DNA of 64,000 bases from Longispora fulva (GTDB lineage Bacteria > Actinomycetota > Actinomycetes > Mycobacteriales > Micromonosporaceae), in NCBI RefSeq assembly GCF_015751905.1, contig NZ_JADOUF010000001.1, positions 7,564,001-7,628,000 on the forward strand, read 5' to 3'. The notes beneath the pieces were generated by a model. The model saw only the letters and a list, made by a program, of their open reading frames with translations, was not told where the DNA came from and made no database searches. Positions 1-8,520 of this stretch are shown one piece after another. Position 1 is the stretch's first letter. Every line of letters starts with the position of its first letter. The translations under genes were made by a program, and so were the position numbers.

Positions 1-537
1 CGCGCGCTCGCCAGCGGCGGCCTGCACCTGGTCGACGTCGAGGAGCTCGACACGCACGGCGGGTCGCTGAGAGTTCACGCCCGGCTCACCGAACAGCCGC
101 TCTCGCAGCGCGCCCAGGACCTCCTCGCGCGCGAGGCTGAGGCCGGCCTGCACGACGTCGCCGGCCACAAGGGCTTCGCGGCGGAGGTCGACAAGGTGAA
201 GTTCGACCTGCTGGACTTCCTGATCACCGCGCGGCGCGAGGGCAAGACGGTCGTCGGCTACGGGGCTCCGGGCAAGGGCAACACCCTGCTCAACCAGTGC
301 GGCATCCGCGAGGACCTGCTGGCCTACACCGTGGACCGCAGCCCGCACAAACACGGGAAGTTCCTCCCCGGTACCCATATCCCGATCTTCGCTCCGGATC
401 GCATCGAAAAGGACCGACCGGACTATGTCCTCGTCCTGCCCTGGAACCTGAAGATCGAGCTGGACGCCCAGTTGGCATACGTGCGCGACTGGGGCGGCAA
501 GCTCGTTTACCCGATCCCGACCCTGGAAGTGTCGTGA
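1..537 (+). CDS. C-terminal part of a sugar C-methyltransferase
   Basis: The frame is open from base 1 and has no start in the window, so the gene is cut by the left edge and about 178 residues remain. The visible part begins in the middle of the enzyme (GLHLVDVEELDTHGGSLRVH) and continues into a C-terminal domain with VVGYGAPGKGNTLLN. Both are hallmarks of the SAM-dependent C-methyltransferases that act on NDP-deoxysugars or related sugars, whose C-terminal domain follows the Rossmann fold. The N-terminal zinc-binding and SAM-binding parts lie outside. The stop overlaps the next start (GTGA), which implies translational coupling in a sugar-modification operon. The exact substrate cannot be told. 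Confidence 0.8.
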   Translation, partial: RALASGGLHLVDVEELDTHGGSLRVHARLTEQPLSQRAQDLLAREAEAGLHDVAGHKGFAAEVDKVKFDLLDFLITARREGKTVVGYGAPGKGNTLLNQCGIREDLLAYTVDRSPHKHGKFLPGTHIPIFAPDRIEKDRPDYVLVLPWNLKIELDAQLAYVRDWGGKLVYPIPTLEVS

Positions 538-1346
538 AGGTAGTCCTGTTCTGCGGTGGTTACGGGATGCGGATGCGCGACGGCACGTCCGACGCCCCGA
601 AGCCCATGGTGATGGTGGGCGACCGCCCGCTGCTCTGGCATGTGATGCGCTACTACGCGCATTTCGGGCACACCGACTTCGTCCTCTGCCTCGGCTACGG
701 CGCGTCGGCGGTCAAGGACTTCTTCCTCAACTACGACGAGACCCGGTCGAACGACTTCACCCTGTCCGAGGGCGGCCGGAAGATCGAGTTGGCCTCCAGC
801 GACATCGAGGACTGGACGATCACGTTCGTCGACACCGGGCTGAAGGCCACGATCGGTGAGCGACTGCTCGCGGTGCGCAAGCATGTCGAGGGCGAGGAGA
901 TGTTCCTGGCCAACTACGCCGACACCCTCACCGACGCGCCGCTGCCGGAGATCATCGAGCGGGTCCGGGCCACCGGGGCCCAGGCCTCGCTGCTGGCCGT
1001 GCCGCCGCAGTCCTCGCACCACATGGTCGAGTTCACCGCCGAGGGGCACGTCGAGCGGCTGCGCCCGATGCGCGAGATGCTCGCCTACGAGAATGGCGGC
1101 TACTTCGTCCTGCGGCCCAGCGTCTTCGACGTGCTGCACGAGGGCGAAGAGCTGGTCGTGGAGGCGTTCGCGCGGCTGGCGGAGCGCAAGGAGCTGCTGG
1201 CGTACCCGTATCACGGGTTCTGGTGTCCGGCCGACACGCTCAAGGAGCGGGCCGAGCTCGAAGCCCTCTACAACCACGGCACCGCGCCGTGGATGCTGTG
1301 GGACGAGCTGCACGGCGCCGACCGGGGGTCTGATGGCTCGGCTTGA
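534..1346 (+). CDS. Sugar-1-phosphate nucleotidyltransferase (glucose-1-phosphate cytidylyltransferase-like)
   Basis: 270 residues from a GTG that overlaps the previous stop. The N-terminus VVLFCGGYGMRM is the nucleotide-binding G-G-x-G-x-R loop of the NTP_transferase fold, followed by KPMVMVGDRPLLWHVMRYY, typical of RfbF-type cytidylyltransferases. ENGGYFVL and GFWCPADTLKERAELEALY near the end match the substrate-binding region and the end of that family. It would activate a sugar-1-phosphate as an NDP-sugar for the enzymes around it. Cytidylyl rather than thymidylyl specificity rests on overall resemblance only. The stop overlaps the next ATG, so the operon is tightly coupled. Confidence 0.8.
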   Translation: MKVVLFCGGYGMRMRDGTSDAPKPMVMVGDRPLLWHVMRYYAHFGHTDFVLCLGYGASAVKDFFLNYDETRSNDFTLSEGGRKIELASSDIEDWTITFVDTGLKATIGERLLAVRKHVEGEEMFLANYADTLTDAPLPEIIERVRATGAQASLLAVPPQSSHHMVEFTAEGHVERLRPMREMLAYENGGYFVLRPSVFDVLHEGEELVVEAFARLAERKELLAYPYHGFWCPADTLKERAELEALYNHGTAPWMLWDELHGADRGSDGSA

Positions 1347-1953
1347 GGCCGTCGAGCGGCTGACGCTGCTCGGCGCGCACCCGGACGACATCGAGATCGC
1401 GGCCGGCGGACTGCTGCTGTCGCTGAACCCCAAGACCGTCCATTATGTACTACTGACCGGGTCCCCGGCCCGGCTCGCCGAGGCCAGGGCCGCCGCCGCG
1501 GCGTTCCTGCCCGGCGCGGAGATCACGTTCGCGTTCTCGGCGCTGCCCGACGGCCGGCTGCCGGCGCACTGGGCGGAGGCCAAGGCCGCCGTGCAGGCCG
1601 CGGCCACGGTGCCGGCCGACCTGGTGCTCGCCCCGTCGCTCTACGACGCGCACCAGGACCACCGGCTGCTCGCCGAGCTGGCCCCGACCGCGTTCCGCGA
1701 CGCCCAGATCCTGCACTACGAGATCCCGAAGTGGGACGGGGACCTGGGCCGGCCCAACGTGTACGTGCCGCTGACCGACGACGTCGCGCGCCGCAAGGTC
1801 GAGCTGCTGCACAAGTGCTACCCGTCCCAGCACGCCCGGGACTGGTGGGACGACGAGTTCTTCCTGGCCCTGGCCCGACTGCGCGGGGCGGAGTGCCGCC
1901 GCCGGTACGCCGAGGCCTTCACCGTCTCGAAGATGACTCTGGTAGTTGAGTGA
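1333..1953 (+). CDS. PIG-L/LmbE family deacetylase
   Basis: 206 residues starting at an ATG 14 bases inside the previous gene. The N-terminal LLGAHPDDIEIAAGG is the AHPDDxE zinc-binding motif of PIG-L/LmbE metallo-deacetylases, and SLYDAHQDHR holds the further HxDH ligand/catalytic motif. These enzymes remove acetyl groups from N-acetyl amino sugars. Within this operon it probably deacetylates an NDP-amino sugar or a glycan intermediate, ahead of the acyltransferase encoded immediately downstream. No signal peptide is visible, so it should act in the cytoplasm. The stop overlaps a GTG of the next gene. Confidence 0.82.
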   Translation: MARLEAVERLTLLGAHPDDIEIAAGGLLLSLNPKTVHYVLLTGSPARLAEARAAAAAFLPGAEITFAFSALPDGRLPAHWAEAKAAVQAAATVPADLVLAPSLYDAHQDHRLLAELAPTAFRDAQILHYEIPKWDGDLGRPNVYVPLTDDVARRKVELLHKCYPSQHARDWWDDEFFLALARLRGAECRRRYAEAFTVSKMTLVVE

Positions 1954-1997
1954 CACAACGTGGTCGAGTGACCACCGAACGAAGTGAGGCGCGTCTC

Positions 1998-2669
1998 GTG
2001 ATTCAGGAATCCGCCGACATCGACGAGGGCGTGACGATCGGTGCCGGCACCCGGGTCTGGCACCTCGCCCAGATCCGGACCGGGGCGGTGGTCGGCGCGG
2101 ACTGCAACATCGGCCGGGGCGCGTACATCGGGCCGGGCGTGACGATCGGCGACCGGTGCAAGGTGCACAACTACGCCATGGTGTTCGAGCCGGCCTTGGT
2201 CGAGGACGGCGTGTTCCTCGGTCCGGGCGTGATCCTGACCAACGACAGGTATCCCCGGTCGATCGACCTCGACGGCGAGCTGAAGAACGCCGACGACTGG
2301 CACGCCGACCCTGTGACGGTACGGACCGGGGCCTCGGTCGGGGCCCGCAGCGTGGTGGTCGCCGGTGTGGAGATCGGGAGTTACGCCCTGGTCGGGGCGG
2401 GGTCCGTGGTGACGAAGGACGTGCCGGCGTTCGCTCTCGTGGTCGGTAACCCGGCCCGGTGGATCGGGTGGGTCGGCCGGTCCGGAGAGCGGCTCGTCGC
2501 CGACGGCGCGCGGTGGAAGTGCCCGGCCACCGGCGAGGTGTTCGTGGCGGTCGACGGCGTGCTCGCGCCAGCGACGCCCGACACCGTCGTCCGGCCGTCC
2601 CTCGGCTTCGACGGTGCGACCTCGGCCGCCGGTTCTCCGGTCGGCGACGGTTCGGGCGGTGTCGCGTGA
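1998..2669 (+). CDS. Left-handed beta-helix (hexapeptide repeat) N-acyltransferase
   Basis: The protein is made of hexapeptide repeats (VTIGAGTRVWHLAQIR, GRGAYIGPGVTIGDRC, ASVGARSVVVAGVEIG) and ends its fold with ALVVGNPARWIGWV, like the WbbJ/FdtC/WlbB-type acetyl-CoA-dependent amino-sugar N-acyltransferases. A C-terminal tail of about 60 residues includes KCPATGEVF and is unusually long. I prefer GTG 1998 because GAAGTGAGG lies about 8 bases upstream. GTG 1950 overlaps the preceding stop and is the alternative, adding 16 residues. Deacetylase followed by acyltransferase suggests that an acyl group on an amino sugar is exchanged. Confidence 0.75.
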   Translation: MIQESADIDEGVTIGAGTRVWHLAQIRTGAVVGADCNIGRGAYIGPGVTIGDRCKVHNYAMVFEPALVEDGVFLGPGVILTNDRYPRSIDLDGELKNADDWHADPVTVRTGASVGARSVVVAGVEIGSYALVGAGSVVTKDVPAFALVVGNPARWIGWVGRSGERLVADGARWKCPATGEVFVAVDGVLAPATPDTVVRPSLGFDGATSAAGSPVGDGSGGVA

Positions 2670-3898
2670 AGGTCGCCCTGTTCGGCTCCAACGGCGAGGC
2701 CCGCAACCGCGGCGTCGCCGCCCTGGCCACCGCCACGGCCACCGGCATCCTCAGCAGGGTGCCCGACGCCGAGGTGACCTGGTACGACGACGGCTGGGGC
2801 GTGCGCCCCGACCCCAAGCTGCCCGGCGTCACCCGGGTCGGCGCGCGCCTGACCCGGCGCTACCACCGCCCAGAGTCCTACCACCATATGGCCGTGTCCG
2901 CCGCGCTCGGCGGCATCGCCAACCCGGGGGCCGCCCGGCTGAACGCCGCAGACGCCGTCCTGGACACCTCGGGTGGGGACAGCTTCACCGACCTGTACAG
3001 CCCGGTGCGCTGGCGGCTCGTCAACTGGCCCAAGAAGCTCGCCGTGGCCCGCAGCCGCCCGCTGATCTTCCTGCCCCAGACGTACGGCCCGTTCCACGGC
3101 GACGCCACCCGGCGCGAGGCCCGCGATCTGGTCCTCGCCGCCGCCGGGGCCTGGGCCCGCGATCCGGACAGCTTCGCCCGACTCAAGGAACTCGTCGGGG
3201 GCGGCTTCGACCCGGCCAAGCACCGCCAGGGCGTGGACGTCGCGTTCGCGCTGCCCACCCGGCCGTTCGAGTCCGAGGAACTGGAGGCCTGGCTGGCGCT
3301 CGGCGGCGGCGACGTCGCCGTCCTCAACGTGTCCGGTCTGCTCCTCGACCCGGCCGAGACGCGCTTCGGGCTGTCGGCCGACCTCGTGAAGGTCGTCGAG
3401 GTGCTCACCCGCAAACTCCTCGACGACGGCGCGCGGCTGCTGTTCGTGCCGCACGTGTCCACCCCCGGGGCGCGGGACGACGACGACGCGATCACCCAGA
3501 CCCTGGTGTCGCGGCTGTCGAAGGAGTACGGCCCCGAGCGGGTCACCGCCGCGCCCGCCGGCCTGGACTGTCAGGAGTCCAAGTGGCTGATCGCGCGGGG
3601 CGACTGGTTGTGCGGAATGCGGATGCACGCCACGATCGCGGCGCTCTCCTCCGGGGTACCGGCGGCCTGCGTCGCCTATTCGGACAAGGCCCGGGGCGTG
3701 TTCGCCACCGCCGGCCAGGGCCACCGGGTGGCCGACGCCCGCACCCTGGACACCGACACCCTGCTGTCGGAGCTGTGGGACTCGTGGACGGCCCGCGCGG
3801 CCACCCGCGAGGAACTCGTCACCGGCTCGGCGCGGGCCCGGACCGCCGCCGGGCAGCAGCTCGACGACCTGGTGGAGCTGATCCGTGCGCAGCATTGA
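2666..3898 (+). CDS. Polysaccharide pyruvyl transferase family protein
   Basis: 410 residues from a GTG overlapping the previous stop. It opens with VALFGSNGEARNRGVAALATA and contains VLDTSGGDSFTDLYS, LIFLPQTYGPF and GMRMHATIAALSSGVPAACVAYSDKARGV. This is the motif order of the CsaB/WcaK polysaccharide pyruvyltransferase family, which adds ketal-linked pyruvate to surface glycans from phosphoenolpyruvate. The family has a GT-B-like fold, and the HATIAAL segment is its most conserved site. It overlaps the FrhB-like gene by 14 bases. Family members of this kind often neighbour FrhB-like proteins in exopolysaccharide loci. The acceptor is unknown. Confidence 0.8.
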   Translation: MKVALFGSNGEARNRGVAALATATATGILSRVPDAEVTWYDDGWGVRPDPKLPGVTRVGARLTRRYHRPESYHHMAVSAALGGIANPGAARLNAADAVLDTSGGDSFTDLYSPVRWRLVNWPKKLAVARSRPLIFLPQTYGPFHGDATRREARDLVLAAAGAWARDPDSFARLKELVGGGFDPAKHRQGVDVAFALPTRPFESEELEAWLALGGGDVAVLNVSGLLLDPAETRFGLSADLVKVVEVLTRKLLDDGARLLFVPHVSTPGARDDDDAITQTLVSRLSKEYGPERVTAAPAGLDCQESKWLIARGDWLCGMRMHATIAALSSGVPAACVAYSDKARGVFATAGQGHRVADARTLDTDTLLSELWDSWTARAATREELVTGSARARTAAGQQLDDLVELIRAQH

Positions 3899-5129
3899 GG
3901 ATGTGGCGGCGCGGAAGATGTGCACGGGGTGCGGGGTGTGCGCGTACATGGCGCCGGAGTCCTACCGGATGGTGGACGTCCTCGCGGAGGGCCGCCGGCC
4001 GCTGCCGATCCGGCCGGTCGACCGGGGCCCGGGGCCGGAGGCTCCGGGCCGCGCGCCCCGCGAGGCCGACGCGCTGCGGGCCTGCCCCGGGGTCGGGCTC
4101 ACCGCCGTCGCCGACGACCGCCCGCAGCTCGACGGCTGGGGACCGGTCCTCGGCATGTGGGAGGGCTACGCGGCTCCCGAGTCGCTGCGGTACGCCGCCT
4201 CCTCCGGCGGGGCCGCCACTGCCCTCGCCGGGTTCTGCCTCGAACACCGGGGCTTCGGCGGGGTGCTGCACACCGGCGCCCGCGCCGACATCCCCTACCT
4301 CAACGAGGTCAAGTTCAGCCGCACCCAGGCTGAGCTGCTCGAACACGTCGGCTCCCGGTACGCGCCCGCCAGCCCCGCCGAGGGCCTCGGCCTCGTCGAG
4401 GACGCCGACGCGCCGAGCGTGTTCATCGGCAAGCCCTGCGACGTGGCCGCCTCGCACAAGGCCCGCGCGCTGCGCCCTGGCCTGGACGCCAAGCTCGGTC
4501 TCACCATCGCCATCTTCTGCGCCGGCACGCCCTCAACGCGCGGGACACTGGAGCTGATCAAGGCCCTGGGCTCCGATCCCGAGCAGCTCAAGTCCCTGCA
4601 CTACCGGGGAGAGGGCTGGCCCGGCGAAGCCCGCGCCGAACCCGGCGAACGCCAGCTCAGCTACGACGCCTCCTGGGGCGGCATCCTGGAGAAGCACCGG
4701 CAGTGGCGCTGCTACCTGTGCGCCGACCACACCGGCGAGTTCGCCGACGTGTCCGTGGGCGACCCGTGGCACCGCCCGACGGCCGGGGACCCGGGCCGGT
4801 CGCTGATCGTGGCCAGGACCGCGCGGGGCGTGGAGATCGTGCTCGCGGCCATCGCGGCCGGGGTGCTCGTCGCCGAAGCGGTGCCGTATGACCGGTTGCC
4901 GGCTTCGCAGGCCGGTTTGTTGAAGGTGCGCGGGGCGGTGTGGGGGCGGACCGTGGCGCTGCGGTTGTCGGGGCTGCCCGCGCCCCGGTATCGCGGTCTG
5001 CCGATGTTCGGGATCTGGCTGCGGAAGCTGACCGTCAAGGACAAGCTCAGGTCCACTGTGGGGACTGTGCGGCGGATCGGGCGGCGGGGGCTGCGTCAGC
5101 GGTCCGTTGTCGAGGAGTATCGGCCTTAA
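3885..5129 (+). CDS. Coenzyme F420 hydrogenase/dehydrogenase beta-subunit-like Fe-S protein
   Basis: 414 residues from a GTG inside the end of the pyruvyltransferase gene. CTGCGVC at residues 13-19 gives three cysteines of a [4Fe-4S] site; the usual fourth position is Ala23, and Cys67 (ACPGVG) may replace it. CYLCADHTGEFADVSVGDPW (about 276-295) is characteristic of the FrhB/FdhB C-terminal domain. The family binds FAD and Fe-S and uses F420 in methanogen enzymes. Actinobacterial copies beside pyruvyltransferases have no settled function and may be redox modifiers of a glycan. The basic C-terminus suggests membrane association. Last gene of the operon. Confidence 0.78.
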   Translation: MRSIEDVAARKMCTGCGVCAYMAPESYRMVDVLAEGRRPLPIRPVDRGPGPEAPGRAPREADALRACPGVGLTAVADDRPQLDGWGPVLGMWEGYAAPESLRYAASSGGAATALAGFCLEHRGFGGVLHTGARADIPYLNEVKFSRTQAELLEHVGSRYAPASPAEGLGLVEDADAPSVFIGKPCDVAASHKARALRPGLDAKLGLTIAIFCAGTPSTRGTLELIKALGSDPEQLKSLHYRGEGWPGEARAEPGERQLSYDASWGGILEKHRQWRCYLCADHTGEFADVSVGDPWHRPTAGDPGRSLIVARTARGVEIVLAAIAAGVLVAEAVPYDRLPASQAGLLKVRGAVWGRTVALRLSGLPAPRYRGLPMFGIWLRKLTVKDKLRSTVGTVRRIGRRGLRQRSVVEEYRP

Positions 5130-5159
5130 TAGTGGCTGTGCCGTGGCCTTGGCTGTGGC

Positions 5160-5190
5160 CCGGCAGGGCGTGCGGAGCGCGCCCTGCCGG
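5160..5190. terminator. Stem-loop between convergent genes
   Basis: A perfect 11-base inverted repeat, CCGGCAGGGCG and CGCCCTGCCGG, with a 9-base loop. It lies 31 bases after the polysaccharide operon stop and before the end of the opposing asparagine-synthase-like gene. There is no clear U-tract, as is usual for high-GC actinomycete terminators. It could serve both strands. Confidence 0.6.
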
Positions 5191-5252
5191 CGAGCGGACG
5201 CCGGGCTGGACCCGGACCCACCCCGTTGCCGGTGCGCGCGGGGAGCCCCGCG

Positions 5253-5306
5253 AGGCCCCCGCCGATGGACACCGGGTCGGGGACCTCTCGTAACCGTATG
5301 AAGCTT
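5253..5306 (-). terminator. CATACGGTTACG element plus stem-loop after the asparagine-synthase-like gene
   Basis: Read on the minus strand, the stop codon is followed by six bases, then CATACGGTTACG (5289-5300), then a 9-base stem (5278-5286 pairing with 5253-5261, one mismatch that can be a wobble pair). The same arrangement recurs after two other genes in this window, at 23168 and 32845. The stem is the probable terminator; the role of the 12-mer is unknown. Confidence 0.55.
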
Positions 5307-6944
5307 TCAGGGTTTCGGGGCCGCGAGCAGGTTGAGCAGGAACGCCACGGTGTGCGGGTCGCCCGGGCGGCGGCCGTCCAGCAGCTCCGCCACGTACGAG
5401 GGGCGCACCAGGTCCGGCAGGCCGTCGAGCAGGCCGCGGTTCGCGCGCCAGTGGTCGACGACCAGCCGGGACAGCAGGGGAGCGCCGAGCGGGGACCGGC
5501 GGCTGCCGGCGACCCGCTGGGCCACCTTGCCGACGGCCTTGCGGGCCGTGGCCCGCCAGTTGCCCCGGCCCTTGGCGAGCTGATTGGGGCTGCGGCCGCT
5601 GTCGAGGCGGATCACGGCCAGTTCGAGGTCGAGCTCGCGCATGATGGCGGCGAGCAGCCGGGAGTCGCGCTTGTCCGCCGGGTCGGCGGCGCGGGCCAGT
5701 TCGATGAAGCGGCGGTCGAACATCGGGTTCAGGAACACCCGGTCGACGGCGGCGACCGTGCCGTGCACCCCGCCCCAGCGCTGCATCCGCTGCCACAGGT
5801 AGAACTCGTCCAGCGAGCGCAGCCACTGGTCGCCGTAGCTCGTCAGCTGAGCCGTGACCAGGCCGATCGTGTACTTCTCCGCGGCCTCAGTGAATTCCGG
5901 CACCAGCGCGTCGCGGTCCACGGCCTCGTTGGTGAACAGCCGCCACCGGGCGAAACGCTCCGCCAGGTGCGCCGTGGTCGCGCCCGAGGGCTGCGCGCCG
6001 TAGTAGAAGCCGCGGGCCACCTCGCCGCCGAGGCCGGACAGCCGGCGGCCCTGCGGGAGCTGGCTCTCCGCCGCCGACAGCGGGGCGAGCGCGAGCGGGT
6101 TGGCCGAGCAGTCCAGGCGCAGGGCGGCGGCCGTGGCCAGCGCGTGGCCTTCGGCGGCGGACAGGCCGGTCAGCGAGCTGGTGTCGAAAACCTGGTGCAC
6201 CATCTTGTACCGGGCCGACAGCGCCCCGGCGATCGGCGCGTCCCGCCCACCCTGCGAGTCCAGGGTCAGGGTGTGCAGCCCGCGCCGCCGGTTGCTTGGG
6301 ATCGCGCCGAGCAGGATCCGCGAGTCGTGCCCACCGGTCAGCTGCAGCACCGGATCCTCGTGCTCGTCCAGGTACCGCACCAGCCACTCCCGCAGCAGCC
6401 CCGCGGCCTCCACGGCGGTCGCCTGCCGGCCCCGGGGCTCCTCGGTACGGTCGATGTCGTAGCGGACCAGCTCCACCGTGCCCCGGTGCAGCCGCGCGTA
6501 GTGCCCGGCGGGCACCTTCGACACCCCGGCGAACGGGGTCGCGTCGCCGAGCTGCCAGCCGAGGAGGCTCTGCACGCCCAGCGCGTCGTGGTCGAGGCCG
6601 GCGCCGGCCACCCCGGCCAGGGCGGGGGCGCTCGTGCTGATGCCGGCGACGCCGGAGCCCTGCCACCAATACACCTGGCGGAAGCCCAGGTAGTCGGTCA
6701 CCGCGACGACCGGCTCGGTCTCCGCCGCACGGTGCGCCGCGGCGAACGGGGGCGTGACCAGGCCGAACGCCTCCGGGCCCGTCACGAGCCAGCCGGCAAC
6801 GTCGGCCGGGGTGACGTCGCCGTGCGCGGCGCGGGGCTCGCGGTTCAGCAGGACGGTGAAGCCGCCCTGGGCGAGGCTGCCGTCGGGCAGCTCGACGCGG
6901 TCGGGGACGGACGGATCGGCATGACTGACCGCGAGAAGGTGCAC
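5307..6944 (-). CDS. Asparagine-synthase-like PP-loop protein
   Basis: 545 residues from a GTG with AGGATG upstream; a longer in-frame extension has no family likeness. The synthetase domain carries LQLTGGHDSR (about 200-209), the SGGxDS pyrophosphate loop of the asparagine synthase/beta-lactam synthetase family, which adenylates a carboxylate. The N-terminal ~170 residues resemble the glutaminase-fold half (VVAVTDYLGFRQVYW) but do not begin with the Cys2 nucleophile, so glutamine hydrolysis is unlikely. It may form an amide with another amine or ammonia. It converges on the polysaccharide operon; whether it modifies that product is unproven. Confidence 0.7.
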   Translation of the reverse strand: MHLLAVSHADPSVPDRVELPDGSLAQGGFTVLLNREPRAAHGDVTPADVAGWLVTGPEAFGLVTPPFAAAHRAAETEPVVAVTDYLGFRQVYWWQGSGVAGISTSAPALAGVAGAGLDHDALGVQSLLGWQLGDATPFAGVSKVPAGHYARLHRGTVELVRYDIDRTEEPRGRQATAVEAAGLLREWLVRYLDEHEDPVLQLTGGHDSRILLGAIPSNRRRGLHTLTLDSQGGRDAPIAGALSARYKMVHQVFDTSSLTGLSAAEGHALATAAALRLDCSANPLALAPLSAAESQLPQGRRLSGLGGEVARGFYYGAQPSGATTAHLAERFARWRLFTNEAVDRDALVPEFTEAAEKYTIGLVTAQLTSYGDQWLRSLDEFYLWQRMQRWGGVHGTVAAVDRVFLNPMFDRRFIELARAADPADKRDSRLLAAIMRELDLELAVIRLDSGRSPNQLAKGRGNWRATARKAVGKVAQRVAGSRRSPLGAPLLSRLVVDHWRANRGLLDGLPDLVRPSYVAELLDGRRPGDPHTVAFLLNLLAAPKP

Positions 6945-7015
6945 GCGCTCATCCTGCCCGGTGCGTTCCCCGCCTGTCAGTCGGGTAACGGTCAGGCTTT
7001 CCCGGGCCGTTCGGG

Positions 7016-7726
7016 TCACACCTTCGCGAGCTGCTCTGCGACTTTCGGGGCGAGCTGGGCGACGGTGGCCTTGGCGATCGCCTCGTTCTCGACGGAGTAG
7101 TGGAACGACGCGACCATGTCCATGCCGGCCGCCTTCCGACCCACGAAGACGGCGCATTCGCTCTTCTGGTGGCCGGACGGGATGAAGGAGACGGTCAGGC
7201 AGTAGCCGTAGCTCGCGGTGGTGCCGGGCAGCTCAGGGAGCACCACGTCCGACGAGTAGTCGACACTGCGGTCCACGATCGGTGTGGTGGCTTTCCAGCC
7301 GTGACACTTCTCCGGAATGGTCTTTCGGATCTCGTCGATGACCTGCACGGCGGTCGTGTCCTGGAACCCGGCGGTCGCGCTGAGAGCCCACGGGCCCTCC
7401 CCGGAGGTCCAGACCCGCACGTTTCGGCCGGTGATCGACGAATCAGTGCTCAGCCCCGGGTGACACTCGACGAGTAGTCCCTGGTAGACCCGCTCGGTTT
7501 CCGGCTCGCTCTTTCCTGGGAACGAGATCGCGGTGAGGGCGTCCTCCGGGAGCAGGGCCTTCTTCGTCATCGCGTACATCTCGGGGTCGGTCAGCTTCGT
7601 GGCGCTCGGGCTGGGAGCACTGGTGCTCGGCGCGGCGGCCGGCTTCTTCTCCGGGGCGGACCCGCACGCTGTCGCGGCGGTGGCGAGGAGCAGGGCGGTC
7701 AGGGTGAGGGCTACCCGACGGGGCAT
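7016..7726 (-). CDS. Secreted lipoprotein of unknown function
   Basis: 236 residues. The N-terminus has MPRR, a hydrophobic stretch (VALTLTALLLATAATA) and Cys21, a slightly atypical lipobox, followed by a Ser/Pro/Ala-rich linker to about residue 55. The mature part has four cysteines (in VECHPG, EKCHGW, YGYCLT, KSECAV) that could form two disulfides. The layout resembles extracellular sensor-type lipoproteins of actinomycetes, such as PknH-like sensor domains, but I cannot assign a family. An ATG 39 bases upstream-equivalent is possible but would bury the signal peptide. Confidence 0.65.
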   Translation of the reverse strand: MPRRVALTLTALLLATAATACGSAPEKKPAAAPSTSAPSPSATKLTDPEMYAMTKKALLPEDALTAISFPGKSEPETERVYQGLLVECHPGLSTDSSITGRNVRVWTSGEGPWALSATAGFQDTTAVQVIDEIRKTIPEKCHGWKATTPIVDRSVDYSSDVVLPELPGTTASYGYCLTVSFIPSGHQKSECAVFVGRKAAGMDMVASFHYSVENEAIAKATVAQLAPKVAEQLAKV

Positions 7727-7794
7727 GCGGAATTCCGTTTCACAGGGGAGCGTGTGCCGGAGCAACCTAACCCATGCGCTGCGAGGATGGGAAC

Positions 7795-8520
7795 GTGATT
7801 CCCACTGTGCTGCTGCACGCGTTCCCGCTGTCCTCGGCCATGTTCGCCGCCGTCGACCTGCCCGGCCTGATCGCCCCCGACCTGGCCGGCTTCGGCACCT
7901 CGGCCGTCCCCGACGCGCCCCCGGGCATGTCGGCCCTGGCCGCCGACGTCGTCGCCGAACTCGACCGGCGCGGGCTCGACCGGGTGGTCCTCGGTGGCGT
8001 GTCCATGGGAGGTTACGTCGCGATGGCGGTGGTTCGGGAGTACCCGGAAAGGGTCGGCGCTCTGATTCTCGCCGACACCAAGGCCGGCGCCGACGCTCCC
8101 GACGCCGCGGCGAACCGGCTGCGGATGGCCGAGTCGGTGCTGGCCGGGGGCGACGACACCGACGTGCTCGCTGCCCGGATGCTGGCCCCCGGGTCCCCGG
8201 TCCTCGCCGAGGTCCAGGCGGGGGTACGCGCCGCGCGCCCCGAAGCCGTCGCCTGGGCCCAGCGCGCGATGGCGGCCCGACCCGACTCCTTCGACACGTT
8301 GCGGCAGGTCACCGTGCCGACCCTGGTGATCGTGGGGGAGTTGGACTCCACGACCCCGCCGGCGGAGGCGCGCCTGATCGCCGAAGCGGTACCGGGCGCC
8401 CGGCTCGTCACCATCCCTGGCTCCGGGCACCTGCCGCCCTGGGAACGTCCCGCCGAGTTCACCGCCGCCGTCCGGGAGTTCATGGGGGGCTTGCCGGCGG
8501 GCGCTAGGCTCGGCGCATGA
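7795..8520 (+). CDS. Alpha/beta-hydrolase
   Basis: 241 residues. PTVLLHAFPLSSAMF opens the fold with the oxyanion-hole segment. GGVSMGGYVAM carries the nucleophile elbow G-x-S-x-G, VIVGELDSTTPP supplies the acidic residue, and PGSGHLPPWERP the catalytic histidine. The substrate is unknown; the 3-oxoadipate enol-lactonase/esterase branch is closest by feel. I chose GTG 7795 because GAGGAT sits six bases upstream, fitting either a weak Shine-Dalgarno or a leaderless -10 box; ATG 7774 is the alternative. The stop overlaps the next ATG (ATGA). Confidence 0.75.
   Translation: MIPTVLLHAFPLSSAMFAAVDLPGLIAPDLAGFGTSAVPDAPPGMSALAADVVAELDRRGLDRVVLGGVSMGGYVAMAVVREYPERVGALILADTKAGADAPDAAANRLRMAESVLAGGDDTDVLAARMLAPGSPVLAEVQAGVRAARPEAVAWAQRAMAARPDSFDTLRQVTVPTLVIVGELDSTTPPAEARLIAEAVPGARLVTIPGSGHLPPWERPAEFTAAVREFMGGLPAGARLGA
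8505..8510 (+). promoter_or_regulatory. Putative leaderless -10 box (TAGGCT-N6-ATG)
   Basis: TAGGCT lies six bases before ATG 8517, inside the end of the upstream hydrolase gene. The spacing places the transcription start at or next to the start codon. It would give the permease gene its own promoter. Confidence 0.45.

Noticed and set aside
2614-4557. A 647-codon plus-strand frame overlapping the pyruvyltransferase and FrhB-like genes
   Set aside because: Arg/Pro/Gly-rich shadow frame, without motifs; two well-defined family proteins use the other frame.
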